From: an uncultured Ruminococcus sp.
GTDB taxonomy: Bacteria > Bacillota_A > Clostridia > Oscillospirales > Ruminococcaceae
NCBI GenBank assembly: GCA_900315975.1
Contig: ONBA01000007.1
Location: 62,001-126,000, forward strand
Length of the DNA: 64,000 bases
Direction: 5' to 3'
The position numbers and the translations under genes are program-made. A model generated the notes under the pieces. That model made no database searches. It had not been told where the DNA came from and saw nothing but the letters and a program-made list of their open reading frames with translations. Shown one piece after another: positions 42,165 through 51,214 of the stretch (positions within the stretch are counted from its first letter, which is position 1; the number at the start of each line of letters is the position of its first letter).

Positions 42165-43715
42165 ATGGCAAATCAGCTTTGCATTGTTCTCGACTTCGGC
42201 GGTCAGTATAATCAGCTCATCGCCCGAAGAGTCCGTGAGTGCGGTGTTTACTGCGAGATCAAGAGCTACACCACACCTATCGATGAGCTCAAAGCACTCA
42301 ACCCCGACGGTATCATCTTCACCGGCGGTCCTAACAGCGTTTATGACGAAACTTCGCCGCATATCTCCCCTGAGATATTCTCTCTCGGTATCCCGATCCT
42401 CGGTATCTGCTACGGCTGTCAGCTTATGGCTTACACCCTCGGCGGTACTGTTGAAAGCTGCAAAAAAAGCGAATATGGCAAGATCGAGATATCTCAGACA
42501 GGCGGTCTGCTCTTCAAAGACGTTCCCGAAAACAGCGTTGTATGGATGAGCCATACCGACTTCGTAAGCAAGCTCCCTGACGGATTCTCTGTTAAAGCTA
42601 AGTCCGCTGACTGCCCTTGTGCCGCTTTTGAATGTCCTGATAAAAAGCTCTATGCAGTTCAGTTCCACCCCGAGGTAACTCACAGTGAATACGGCAAGCA
42701 GATACTCCACAACTTTCTCTATGAGGTATGCGGATTCACCGGAGACTGGGTTATGGACGATTTCATTGAGTCTACTGTTGCAAAGCTTCGTGAGCAGATA
42801 GGCGATAAAAAGGTAATTCTCGGTCTCTCTGGCGGTGTAGACTCCTCTGTTGCCGCAGGTCTGCTCTCGCGTGCTGTCGGAAAACAGCTCACCTGCGTTT
42901 TCGTTGACCAGGGTCTCATGCGCAAGGACGAGGGCGATTTCGTTGAGGATACTTTCACCCGCCTCTTCGATATGAACTTCGTTCGCGTTAACTGCAAGGA
43001 CAAGTTCCTCGCCGCTCTCAAAGGTGTTACCGACCCAGAGCAGAAGCGTAAGATAATCGGTACTGAGTTCTACAACGTTTTCTGGGATAAGATTCGTGAA
43101 GAAGGCGCTGAAGGCTTCTTCGCACAGGGTACTATCTACCCCGACCGTATTGAGTCAGGTAAAGGCAATAAAGCGGGTCAGGGCAGTACCGCTGTTATCA
43201 AAACCCACCACAATATGGTTAAAATGCCCGACGATATCAAGTTCGCAGGCACTATTGAACCTCTCGCTGACCTCTTCAAGGACGAGGTACGCGCTGTCGG
43301 CGAAAAGCTCGGTATCCCCCACGACCTCGTATGGAGACAGCCGTTCCCGGGTCCGGGTCTCGGAGTTCGTATCCTCGGCGAAATAACTGAGGAAAAGATA
43401 AAGGTGCTCCAGGAGGCTGACGCTGTTTTCCGCGATGAGATACGCAAAAGCGGTATCGAAAGCGAACTCAAGCAGTTCTTCGCTGTTCTCCCCGACGTGC
43501 GCACTGTTGGTGTTATGGGTGACCACCGTACCTACGACCACCTCATCGCTATCCGCGCTATTACTACTGATGACTTCATGACCGCCGACTGGGCTCGTAT
43601 CCCTTACGATGTCCTCGCACGCGTGTCAAACCGTCTGACTAACGAAGTTGATCACGTTAACCGCGTCGTGTACGATATCACTTCAAAGCCTCCGGGAACT
43701 GTGGAGTGGGAATAA
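42165..43715 (+). CDS. guaA: GMP synthase (glutamine-hydrolysing)
   Basis: 516 residues. The N-terminal class I glutamine amidotransferase domain has the catalytic Cys in GICYGCQ and the His/Glu pair in FHPEVTHS; the C-terminal ATP-pyrophosphatase domain has the P-loop [11 protein letters not shown] and the dimerisation domain segment [12 protein letters not shown], ending KPPGTVEWE. It converts XMP to GMP with glutamine and ATP. GGAGG precedes the ATG at 42165; a 19-codon upstream extension in frame has no site. Alone under its own promoter. Confidence 0.97.
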   Translation: MANQLCIVLDFGGQYNQLIARRVRECGVYCEIKSYTTPIDELKALNPDGIIFTGGPNSVYDETSPHISPEIFSLGIPILGICYGCQLMAYTLGGTVESCKKSEYGKIEISQTGGLLFKDVPENSVVWMSHTDFVSKLPDGFSVKAKSADCPCAAFECPDKKLYAVQFHPEVTHSEYGKQILHNFLYEVCGFTGDWVMDDFIESTVAKLREQIGDKKVILGLSGGVDSSVAAGLLSRAVGKQLTCVFVDQGLMRKDEGDFVEDTFTRLFDMNFVRVNCKDKFLAALKGVTDPEQKRKIIGTEFYNVFWDKIREEGAEGFFAQGTIYPDRIESGKGNKAGQGSTAVIKTHHNMVKMPDDIKFAGTIEPLADLFKDEVRAVGEKLGIPHDLVWRQPFPGPGLGVRILGEITEEKIKVLQEADAVFRDEIRKSGIESELKQFFAVLPDVRTVGVMGDHRTYDHLIAIRAITTDDFMTADWARIPYDVLARVSNRLTNEVDHVNRVVYDITSKPPGTVEWE

Positions 43716-43771
43716 TTCCCGAAGCGCTGCCAGCGTCAGATACAGTAGTGATATAATTATCTGAAAATAAA

Positions 43772-43806
43772 AGAGCTATCTGATTCGTATTGGATCGGAT
43801 AGCTCT
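43772..43806. terminator. Bidirectional terminator after guaA
   Basis: A 13-bp stem (43772-43784 with 43794-43806, one G-U) with a 9-nt loop, T-runs on the plus strand (TTTTT) and A-rich flank on the other side, between convergent guaA and the AraC-type gene. Confidence 0.85.
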
Positions 43807-43832
43807 TTTTAACTTGCCAGACATAGCTTTGC

Positions 43833-44615
43833 TCAGCTCTTTTTCCGGTAGCCAGTCGGGGTAACTCCTACGATTTTCTTGAATTGACGCATGAAATGTT
43901 CCTCATTTTCGTACCCGCACATCGCTGATACCTGCGAAACTGTACAGCCGGTCTCGCTGAGAATTTCCTTCGCCTTCTCAATTTTGCCGTTGATCACATC
44001 AGACATACACGATACTCCGAATACTTCGCGGTAGATATGCTGAAAATACGACCTTGACATATTTACATCCGCAGCCATCAGGTCAACATTCCACTTTCTC
44101 TGCGGATAACGGTAAACTTTCTCGCGCAATTCTATCAACATTCCATAATGCGGCTCTGCTGCCGACGGCTGTACCCTGTCACGTACACGGCACACCTCGT
44201 CCGCCTTGAAAAGCAGAGTTTTCAGCATGGCATCAGTCATTTTCAGCCTGTGACCATTGAGTGAATAGAACTCCGATGTGATATTTCTTATAAGCTCGCC
44301 TATGAAATCTGTGTCAGCGAAACCGACAGGCATATTATACGGCAATTCAAGCTGCTCAAAAAACTCAGAATCGCCGCCATCATCAAATTCTATCCAGTCA
44401 CAGATGAGATACTCATCCGCTGCCGAATACTTTATACTGCTGCTGCCGTCAAACAGGAAAAAAGTGTCTGCCGGAAGCGTGAGCTCCATACCGCTGCACA
44501 CATAATTTATAGGACTCTTCGCAAGCAAAAGCAGGTAAACACCCTTCTGCACTTTGCGGCTGTAGGTATAATCAGCGCCGTAAACAGAACCATATCCTGT
44601 ACAGTGTATATTCAC
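43833..44615 (-). CDS. AraC family transcriptional regulator
   Basis: 260 residues: an N-terminal cupin-like sensing domain (about 1-130) and a C-terminal pair of helix-turn-helix motifs (about 165-258) with the AraC signature ILSETGCTVSQVSAMCGYENEEHFMRQFKKIVGVTPTGYRKK. It should bind DNA and respond to a small ligand, usually a sugar or amino acid. No obvious target gene lies next to it; it is last in the minus-strand operon, 4 nt after the mpg gene. Confidence 0.88.
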   Translation of the reverse strand: MNIHCTGYGSVYGADYTYSRKVQKGVYLLLLAKSPINYVCSGMELTLPADTFFLFDGSSSIKYSAADEYLICDWIEFDDGGDSEFFEQLELPYNMPVGFADTDFIGELIRNITSEFYSLNGHRLKMTDAMLKTLLFKADEVCRVRDRVQPSAAEPHYGMLIELREKVYRYPQRKWNVDLMAADVNMSRSYFQHIYREVFGVSCMSDVINGKIEKAKEILSETGCTVSQVSAMCGYENEEHFMRQFKKIVGVTPTGYRKKS

Positions 44616-44619
44616 ACGG

Positions 44620-45132
44620 TCACTCCTTTCCGGCTATATACCGCCATTCAATGCTTTTCCAATAGTCGCCGGCATAGTCGATGCCAACTCGCGGCGCAGT
44701 CTTTATCTCAGGACGAAAACCGTCGTCCTCTATCCAGATTTTATCACTTGTACTGAAATCTCCGCCGTTAAAACTTCCATCGACCTGCAGATACTTCGTA
44801 AGCTTCGCAGGACCGTTATGTACCTCCCCTGCACGGATAAGCACTCCCTGCGGCTGACCAGTTTCACCTGTTATGACATTCATCAGCCAGTGCATTCCAT
44901 AGCATAGATAGACGTATATCGAACCGCTTCTGCCGTATAGTACCTCCGTGCGCGGAGTCCTGCCCTTTGATGCGTGGCAGCCTTTGTCCTCTTCACCGCG
45001 GTAAGCCTCAGTTTCGGCAATACGCTCACGCAATTCAGTACCGTCATCGAGACGGCGGACAATTATTTTTCCAACAAGGTCAGGGGCAACTTCAAGAACG
45101 TCACGCCTGAAAAAATCCGCAGTCAGTCTCAT
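44620..45132 (-). CDS. DNA-3-methyladenine glycosylase (Mpg/AAG family)
   Basis: 170 residues of the AAG family (PF02245): FRRDVLEVAPDLVGKIIVRR, the catalytic/recognition segment IAETEAYRGEEDKGCHASKGRTPRTEVLYG (catalytic Glu in ETEAY) and YVYLCYGMHWLMNVITG. It removes alkylated purines from DNA. The start overlaps rqcH by 4 nt (ATGA). Length is slightly short of many homologues but motifs are intact. Confidence 0.92.
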   Translation of the reverse strand: MRLTADFFRRDVLEVAPDLVGKIIVRRLDDGTELRERIAETEAYRGEEDKGCHASKGRTPRTEVLYGRSGSIYVYLCYGMHWLMNVITGETGQPQGVLIRAGEVHNGPAKLTKYLQVDGSFNGGDFSTSDKIWIEDDGFRPEIKTAPRVGIDYAGDYWKSIEWRYIAGKE

Positions 45133-46880
45133 ACGCGAAGACTCTGCTCCAGCTCAGTATCAGGCTTTACAAAAGCAGTCTTATAATTGGTGAAAATGAC
45201 CTTTCCAGGCTTTGCTCCCGACGGCTTTTTCACATACCGTGCAAGGCAATAGTCCACAGGCACAAGCGTTGAATTTCTTCCCTTGCTGTTGACTGCGGCT
45301 ATTACTGCGGCTTCCTCTATCGTCTTATCGGGCGGAGTTTCGCCGTCTGTCGCGATTATAACGTGCGAACCTGTGATAGTCTGCGTATGAAGCCATATAT
45401 CGGTCTTTTCAGCAAATTTCAGCGTAAGCTGGTCATTCTGATGATTATTTCTGCCGACAAGAATCGTATAGCCGTCAGTTGATTTATACGCAATCGGCGG
45501 CAGTGCCTTCGGCGGTTTAGACTTTCCTACGCCTGAACGGATATAGCCCTGCTCAATGAGTTCAAGCCGCAGCTGGATTATGTCATTTTCTGATTCAGCT
45601 CGTGTCAGAGCGTCGAACACGCTGTCAAGGTACTGGAGTTCCTCCTCGCCTTTTTCAATCTGTCCGGCAAGCTTTTCCTCAGCTGTAACACACTTTTTGT
45701 ACTCGGAATAATAATGCTGGGCATTCTGCGCCGGAGTTTTTCTTATATCAAGCTGAATCTCGACAGTGGGACAGTCCTCGGCATAAAAATTCTCTACCTT
45801 TGCAGTTGCGTCGCCCTTTTGAATACGGTATATATTCGCAGAAATCAGGTCTCCCCAAAGCTTATAGGTATCTTTTTCGGCACACGCTGCAAGCTCCTGC
45901 TGCTGCACCGATATTCGGCGCGATGTACGCTCGGTAAGGTTAACAAGCAGCTTGAAAAGGTCATTAGCTCGCTGCTTTGTACGGACTGCGCGGTCACGCT
46001 CGAAATAGAAGAAGTCAAGCAGCTCCGACGCACTCGGCAGCTCCTTGGTTATCATGAGATTCCCATACTGATTAAGCCGTATGAATGAAAAGTCCTTGAG
46101 CATTCCGTCACGGTCACTCGCTGCTGTAAAGCAGTTTTCGCCTGAAAGGAGCTGTTCCTTTGTACGCTTCACAGCGAAAAGCAGACGGTCGAGCTGGTCG
46201 CCTTCGACTGTGTCACTGCGCAGCTCCGCGCCCCTGCCGGCAAAAAAAGTCCACTCACGCGCAAGTACTGGTGATATACCCTCAAACACGCGGATAAGTC
46301 CCTTTGAAAGCTCCGCAGGAGGAACTTTGCGCAGTCGTGAAACTATTTCCTCCGGTTCAGCTGTGAGGAAGCAGAGACGGTCGTCACGAGGCGGCAGAGT
46401 GTACCTCATTCCCGGAAGGACTATCCTCTCGCGTGACATTTCTTCGTCAACTCGCTTGATGCTGTCAACTACCCTGCCCTCATGGTCGATAATTATGAGG
46501 TTCGAGCAGCGACCCATTATCTCGCAGGCAAGCGTAACGGTCACGACGTCACCGAGTTCGTTCACGCATTCAAAGTCGAGGAAAAGTATTCGTTCAAGTC
46601 CGTCCTGACGGACTGCGATGAGTTTTCCGCTTCCGAGACGCTTGCGCAGGAGCATACAGAACATCGGCGGTGTCTGCGGATTATCTACCTGACGAGCTGT
46701 GATATGCACTCTTGCACTACCAGCATTTGCCGATATAAAGAGTTTTTTCGAGCCTTCGCGTGTGCGTATGGAGATGATTACTTCCTCACGCGAGGGTTGA
46801 TGTATCTTTTCGATTCGACCGCCAATCAGCGGCTGGAGCTCGTTTTTTACCGCGTAGAGAAATGCTCCGTCAAGTGCCAT
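45129..46880 (-). CDS. rqcH: RqcH/NFACT family ribosome quality-control protein
   Basis: 583 residues with NFACT-N at the start (MALDGAFLYAVKNELQPLIGGRIEKIHQP), the EIMGRCSNLIIIDHEGRVVDSIKRV segment, a coiled-coil middle (about 375-440) and a C-terminal NFACT-R domain (WLHTQTITGSHVIIAT). In Bacillus RqcH recruits Ala-tRNA to stalled 50S subunits and adds poly-alanine degradation tails; older annotation calls it fibronectin-binding. It sits between an epimerase gene (18 nt) and mpg (4-nt overlap). Confidence 0.92.
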   Translation of the reverse strand: MALDGAFLYAVKNELQPLIGGRIEKIHQPSREEVIISIRTREGSKKLFISANAGSARVHITARQVDNPQTPPMFCMLLRKRLGSGKLIAVRQDGLERILFLDFECVNELGDVVTVTLACEIMGRCSNLIIIDHEGRVVDSIKRVDEEMSRERIVLPGMRYTLPPRDDRLCFLTAEPEEIVSRLRKVPPAELSKGLIRVFEGISPVLAREWTFFAGRGAELRSDTVEGDQLDRLLFAVKRTKEQLLSGENCFTAASDRDGMLKDFSFIRLNQYGNLMITKELPSASELLDFFYFERDRAVRTKQRANDLFKLLVNLTERTSRRISVQQQELAACAEKDTYKLWGDLISANIYRIQKGDATAKVENFYAEDCPTVEIQLDIRKTPAQNAQHYYSEYKKCVTAEEKLAGQIEKGEEELQYLDSVFDALTRAESENDIIQLRLELIEQGYIRSGVGKSKPPKALPPIAYKSTDGYTILVGRNNHQNDQLTLKFAEKTDIWLHTQTITGSHVIIATDGETPPDKTIEEAAVIAAVNSKGRNSTLVPVDYCLARYVKKPSGAKPGKVIFTNYKTAFVKPDTELEQSLRV

Positions 46881-46898
46881 AGTTAAAAGTCCTTCCTA

Positions 46899-47795
46899 TT
46901 AAAAATTATCTGCTATAAATTCGTGAAGCGGCTTGCGTACTATCAAGTCGCGGTTTTCTGAAAACCATTTATACGATTCCGCAAGTACCTGTGAAAGAGG
47001 TGTAATTTCGGGCATAAGTTCAGTTTGTCGTGTCACATCGAGCACGTATGCGTAGTCATAGAACGGAAAGTAACTTCGCTGCGGTATATCGCCTTCCACA
47101 AAGCGTAATTCCGGTTTTTTTCCGAGTACATCGTAGCAAAGTTCCACCCACTCTTTCACAGTCACCGGCTCGGGATTTCCGACATTGAAAATGCGCCCTG
47201 CCGGCTGCTTTTCGAGCAATATCTCCATGAAGCGGCAGAGGTCACCTATATGGAAGAATTGCAGCGGAAGACTGCCGTCCTTCGGTACATAAAATGGCTT
47301 GTCCTGCTCTGCACACTCGAATACAAACGCTTCACGGTGGAGATTGTTCATTGGTCCGCAGAGGTACGGCGGACGGAGAATATATGCCTGCGGTACATTT
47401 TCAAGTAAAAATTGCTCAGCAGCGAGCTTGTTTTCGCCGTATGCGCCCCATATTCTGTTAGGTCCGCACACCATATCCTCACGAAAAGGCTGTGGCAGAG
47501 TCTCCGGATAGACAGCACTGGAACTGATAAAAATGTAGCTTCCGAAATCTCCGAGTGCTTCATGAAGCGTCCTGACATCGTTCTCATTGTAGGAAGTAAC
47601 GTCTAAAACCGCATCAAACCAGTACTTTTTAAGAGTATCGCCCAGTGAGTATCTGTCAGCGCAAATATGGTTAACATTTTCAACTTGTGGACGGTTGCCC
47701 CTGTTGAGTACATAGACCTCGTGCCCCTTACCGACGAAATATCCGGCTGTATATCTGCTTGCAAATACTGTTCCGCCTGTGATAAGTATACGCAT
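46899..47795 (-). CDS. NAD-dependent epimerase/dehydratase (extended SDR-like)
   Basis: 298 residues with an N-terminal Rossmann motif GGTVFASRY, a variant of GGTxFxGR, and an active-site YxxxK in GAYGENKLAA with an upstream Ser triad segment SSSAVYPE. It resembles the sugar-epimerase/CSP41-type extended SDR group. It probably acts on a nucleotide sugar, but catalysis is not certain because the glycine-rich loop deviates from the norm. Between rlmA and rqcH in the operon (10 and 18 nt gaps). Confidence 0.8.
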   Translation of the reverse strand: MRILITGGTVFASRYTAGYFVGKGHEVYVLNRGNRPQVENVNHICADRYSLGDTLKKYWFDAVLDVTSYNENDVRTLHEALGDFGSYIFISSSAVYPETLPQPFREDMVCGPNRIWGAYGENKLAAEQFLLENVPQAYILRPPYLCGPMNNLHREAFVFECAEQDKPFYVPKDGSLPLQFFHIGDLCRFMEILLEKQPAGRIFNVGNPEPVTVKEWVELCYDVLGKKPELRFVEGDIPQRSYFPFYDYAYVLDVTRQTELMPEITPLSQVLAESYKWFSENRDLIVRKPLHEFIADNF

Positions 47796-47805
47796 AAAAT
47801 ACCTC

Positions 47806-48627
47806 CTATTTTTTGCGATAAGTTAAAATTTCAAAGTCTGCTTTTGTCGTGAGTTCATTAAGTGCGGCAAGACGTTCCTGCTCAACCTTTCCGGTTCTGT
47901 AGTAGTATGGAGTCATCGAAAAAAGGCTTTGTATATCTTCGGCATTTTCAAGTTTCATGTCAAAAGTCACTCTGCGGCTGCCTATAAAATCAAAGCCGTC
48001 AAGCTCATACGGCTTGACCTCATTCTTGTACGGAGTCGCGTATATAGCCTGTTTCAGCTCCCAAAGATGATTTTCTGACGGTATCGCCATAATCATCACT
48101 GCGTCATTTTTCAGTACTCGCATATACTCTTCACCGCAATACGGTGCAAACATCGTAAGTAATATATCACAGCTTTCGCTCTCAATCGGTAGGTGAAATA
48201 CACTCGCTGCCGCAAACGCAACACTCTTCTCACGTTTCGCTGCGAACTCGGCTGCAACCTTTGATATATCAATCCCAACAAAATCCATAGCAATATCTGA
48301 CCGGTCAAAAGCTGCTTTTACTGCCGACGTATAGTAGCCTTCTCCGCAGCCGGCATCTAAAAAGTGTCCACCGGTTTCGCCATATTTGAGGGTTTCCTCG
48401 CAAACCGCGTCACATAGCGGGGAATAGTATCCTTTGTCGAGAAAGTCACGTCTCGCACGCACCATGAGTTTATTGTCGCCATGAACAGCTTTTCCGATAT
48501 GCTTTGACAGCAACAGATTTACATAGCCGCTTTTTGAAATGTCAAAGCAGTGCCTGCTATTGCAAACATAACTTTTCCCTGATATTTCGAGGTTTCCACC
48601 GCACACCGGACATATAAATATTCCCAT
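47806..48627 (-). CDS. rlmA: 23S rRNA (guanine-N1)-methyltransferase, RlmA family
   Basis: 273 residues with an N-terminal zinc-binding domain (CPVCGG at 6-11, with further Cys and His near residues 22-27) and a class I SAM methyltransferase domain (FLDAGCGEGYYT). RlmA-type enzymes methylate G745 or G748 in 23S rRNA helix 35; Gram-positive RlmA(II) uses G748. The exact position here cannot be told. Nine nt after the trmK-nif3 gene and 10 nt before the epimerase gene. Confidence 0.85.
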   Translation of the reverse strand: MGIFICPVCGGNLEISGKSYVCNSRHCFDISKSGYVNLLLSKHIGKAVHGDNKLMVRARRDFLDKGYYSPLCDAVCEETLKYGETGGHFLDAGCGEGYYTSAVKAAFDRSDIAMDFVGIDISKVAAEFAAKREKSVAFAAASVFHLPIESESCDILLTMFAPYCGEEYMRVLKNDAVMIMAIPSENHLWELKQAIYATPYKNEVKPYELDGFDFIGSRRVTFDMKLENAEDIQSLFSMTPYYYRTGKVEQERLAALNELTTKADFEILTYRKK

Positions 48628-48636
48628 CGCTCCACC

Positions 48637-50073
48637 TCAGAAGTATACACACGGGTCAGTTGAAGACTCTGCTATCTCAACATCAAGCTGTGGAAATTTT
48701 TCCTCAAGCAGTCGTCTGAACTCCCACAACACGATGTTTTCAGTGTGGAAATGTCCGCAGTCAAAAATCGTCACTCCGCTGTTTTCTGCTGAGTACCATA
48801 CATCGTGCTTAACATCGCCCGTAACATACGCATCGCAGCCATTTGCTGCAATATCGGCAATAAATGAACCTCCAGAGCCTGAGCAGAATCCGATTTTTTT
48901 CACCTTATCGGCTCCGGCTGACACGCGTATATAATTACAACCGAAAATCTCTTTCAGTGCATCAGCAAATTCAGAAACTGTCAGGCTATTCTTCAACGTG
49001 CAAACGTAACCACACTCGTCAGGAGAAAAATACTCAGGCTCGCCCTCAAACTCGAATTTACGGCTCAATTCACGAAGAATAACTCCATTCGTACCCAGCG
49101 GCGCTTTGTCCACATTTGTATGCATACATATCGCAGCAATATCTGCACTTACAAGCTTAAAGACAGGGTCATTACACTTTATGCACCGGCGCGGCTCAAA
49201 AATCACGGGATGATGGGATATTATGAGGTCGGCACCTTTTTTGTCAGCCTCTTCAACTACTGCACTGCTGATATCAAGTGCGAGAAGCACTCTGCCGCAC
49301 TCCATGTTGAAATTTTCGACCAGCAAGCCTGAATTGTCCCATTTTTCCTGAGCAGCGAATGGGTAAATGCTGTCAAAGTAATCGTAGACATCTTTTACCT
49401 TCACAAAAGAAATCTGCTTTTCCATCTTCTCCGCAAGAGCTTTGTAGTGAACAGACTCATTATTTTTGCCCGATTTTTTGAGACTATCTGCTATCTTACC
49501 GAGTCTTTCAGCTTCTCGTTTTCTGAATTTCTGTGTAAGAGGAAAGTCACTGTCATAGAAACCGCATAGTGTTTCAAACTCTGTCAGACGTTCGTCGTTA
49601 ATTGATGGCTCTGCCGACATAATCGTGTAGAGCTTGTCGCCATCTTCAGCAATGCATTCATCGAGTATCTCGAATCCAAGCTCATACAGTCTTTTACGCA
49701 GTACTTCAGCTTTGGTCATGGGTTGCAGTACAAGTCTCACGTTTTCAGGAATACACTCTATCGACTCCGAAATTATATCCGCAATAGTCTCGCCGCCCAT
49801 TCCGGCAATTACTATATCGCTCACACCCTCAAGCGGAACATTCACCAGTCCGTCCGAAAGAATAAGCTCGACCTTATCAGTAATCCCACTCCGTTCTACT
49901 GTTTTTTTCGCCGCCGCAAGCGGACCCTCCTTTATATCCGAGGCTATGACCTTTTCACATTTCCCCGAATTTATCAGCTCCGCCGCAAGCAGCGCGTGGT
50001 CAGTTCCGACATCGCATACAATTCCTCTTCCGCCGACCATATCGAAGCAGGTTTTTAGTCTGATATCAAGCAT
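48637..50073 (-). CDS. TrmK tRNA methyltransferase fused to a Nif3-like metal protein
   Basis: 478 residues in two parts. Residues 1 to about 225 match TrmK, tRNA (adenine22-N1)-methyltransferase: CDVGTDHALL (20-29), the SAM loop region ASDIKEGPL, and GMGGETI (91-97). Residues about 226-478 match the Nif3/YqfO family: KWDNSGLLVE (244-253), His287-His288 in ISHHPV, His318 and Asp322 in MHTNVD, and GHFHTE near the end, the ligands of its dinuclear metal centre. In Bacillus trmK and yqfO are adjacent separate genes; here they form one frame. Both domain cores look intact. GCGGAGAG precedes the ATG. Confidence 0.9.
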   Translation of the reverse strand: MLDIRLKTCFDMVGGRGIVCDVGTDHALLAAELINSGKCEKVIASDIKEGPLAAAKKTVERSGITDKVELILSDGLVNVPLEGVSDIVIAGMGGETIADIISESIECIPENVRLVLQPMTKAEVLRKRLYELGFEILDECIAEDGDKLYTIMSAEPSINDERLTEFETLCGFYDSDFPLTQKFRKREAERLGKIADSLKKSGKNNESVHYKALAEKMEKQISFVKVKDVYDYFDSIYPFAAQEKWDNSGLLVENFNMECGRVLLALDISSAVVEEADKKGADLIISHHPVIFEPRRCIKCNDPVFKLVSADIAAICMHTNVDKAPLGTNGVILRELSRKFEFEGEPEYFSPDECGYVCTLKNSLTVSEFADALKEIFGCNYIRVSAGADKVKKIGFCSGSGGSFIADIAANGCDAYVTGDVKHDVWYSAENSGVTIFDCGHFHTENIVLWEFRRLLEEKFPQLDVEIAESSTDPCVYF

Positions 50074-50100
50074 ATTATCTCTCCGCTCTTCAAAAATTCA

Positions 50101-50124
50101 GGCGTGCCGGACCTCCGGCACGCC
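50101..50124 (-). terminator. Terminator before the trmK-nif3 operon
   Basis: A perfect 10-bp GGCGTGCCGG/CCGGCACGCC stem with a 4-nt loop, and TGAATTTTTG on the minus strand, after the zinc-ribbon gene. Confidence 0.88.
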
Positions 50125-50141
50125 GCAATGTTGCTATTGGA

Positions 50142-50420
50142 TCATTCGTCTGCATTGAGCTTTGCAAAGCACTCGCTGCAGTAAACAGGTCTGCCGTCCT
50201 TAGGCTCAAAAGGCACCTTTGCCTCGCCGCCGCAAGTTGCGCATACGCCTGTGTACATCACACGCTCAGCTCTGCCTGCATTTTTTCTTGCATCACGGCA
50301 AGCCTTGCATCTCTGAGGCTCGTGAGTAAGTCCTTTTTCTGCGTAAAATTCCTGTTCGCCTGCAGTGAAAACGAATTCGTTTCCACATTCCTTACAGACT
50401 AATGTCTTGTCTTCGTACAT
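50142..50420 (-). CDS. Zinc-ribbon domain protein (zf-trcl type)
   Basis: 92 residues with four CxxC-type pairs: CKEC, CKAC, CATC and CSEC, spaced as in the probable zinc-ribbon family PF13451 (first pair, the segment FTAGEQEFYAEKGLTHEPQRCKAC, then a C-terminal ribbon). It should bind two Zn. Homologues are small cytoplasmic proteins of unknown function common in Firmicutes. GCGAGGT lies before the ATG. Confidence 0.82.
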   Translation of the reverse strand: MYEDKTLVCKECGNEFVFTAGEQEFYAEKGLTHEPQRCKACRDARKNAGRAERVMYTGVCATCGGEAKVPFEPKDGRPVYCSECFAKLNADE

Positions 50421-50522
50421 TTTTAATACCTCGCTTATAATATTTGGACCAAAGCCGGAATCTCACCGGCACCTTTGATAAACAACGCTCTTGATTTAAG
50501 CTATCCGGTCATATTGTTTAAC

Positions 50523-51158
50523 TTAATTGCTCAGATGCTGACGTATCTTACGCCTTGCACGCTGCATGGCATTATCCACTGCTTTTTCGGATATTCCGAA
50601 CTTTGCAGCTGTTTCTCTATAGCTTGCTCCTTGTATCACATGGGTAAAGACCTTTCGCTCAACCGCTGAGAGATCAGTTTCCATAGCTTTTTGAAGCTCG
50701 GAAAAAAACTCTTTATTGAGTATGATACTTTCCGGAGTTTTATCTTCTGAGAGGGTATCTTCCGGGACTTCATCTATGCTTTCGCATTTAGCAGGTGTTC
50801 TCATAGACCTTGTGCAGAAGCTTCTCATCTGATTATTGATACAAGCCTCAGCATATGTCATGAACTTCACTCCCCTGCTGATATCATAGGCAGCTATAGC
50901 TTTAAGCAGCGCTATCGCGCCCTCCTGACAGAGGTCATCGCGGTCCGAAACATCGGACGAATACGACACTGACTTAATAAATATAAGCTTCAGACATCTG
51001 AGGATAAGCGCTTCGCAGGCAGCCTTATCGGTCCTTGCGAGGACAGCAAGCTCCTCATCAGTTATTCCGCTGAATCGTTTAGTTATATTTTCCAGCAAAA
51101 TATCCACCCAGCAATCCCACGGCATTAGCCGCACAAAGATAAGCTCCCCATGGAGCAT
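50523..51158 (-). CDS. Sigma-70 family factor, SigH-like
   Basis: Up to 211 residues. Region 2 is DRDDLCQEGAIALLKAIAAYDISRGVKFMTYAEACINNQM and region 4 is LSAVERKVFTHVIQGASYRETAAKFGISEKAVDNAMQRARRKIRQHL, closely parallel to the SigH (Spo0H) alignment of Bacillus. SigH governs the transition to stationary phase and, in some clostridia, sporulation or competence. The start is uncertain: no ATG or GTG has a clear ribosome site; the frame starts at 51158 but the true protein may begin some 15-25 codons later. A hairpin separates it from the DivIVA gene upstream. Confidence 0.85.
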   Translation of the reverse strand: MLHGELIFVRLMPWDCWVDILLENITKRFSGITDEELAVLARTDKAACEALILRCLKLIFIKSVSYSSDVSDRDDLCQEGAIALLKAIAAYDISRGVKFMTYAEACINNQMRSFCTRSMRTPAKCESIDEVPEDTLSEDKTPESIILNKEFFSELQKAMETDLSAVERKVFTHVIQGASYRETAAKFGISEKAVDNAMQRARRKIRQHLSN

Positions 51159-51171
51159 TAATAACCGGCAG

Positions 51172-51198
51172 CTCCGGAAGGAAACTTGCCTTCCGGAG
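51172..51198 (-). other. Strong stem-loop between DivIVA and sigma genes
   Basis: A 10-bp CTCCGGAAGG/CCTTCCGGAG stem with a 7-nt loop and no T-run lies 16 nt after the DivIVA stop and just upstream of the possible sigma start. It may mask translation initiation or mark an mRNA processing site. Confidence 0.6.
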
Positions 51199-51214
51199 TT
51201 CCGGATAAGTTACA

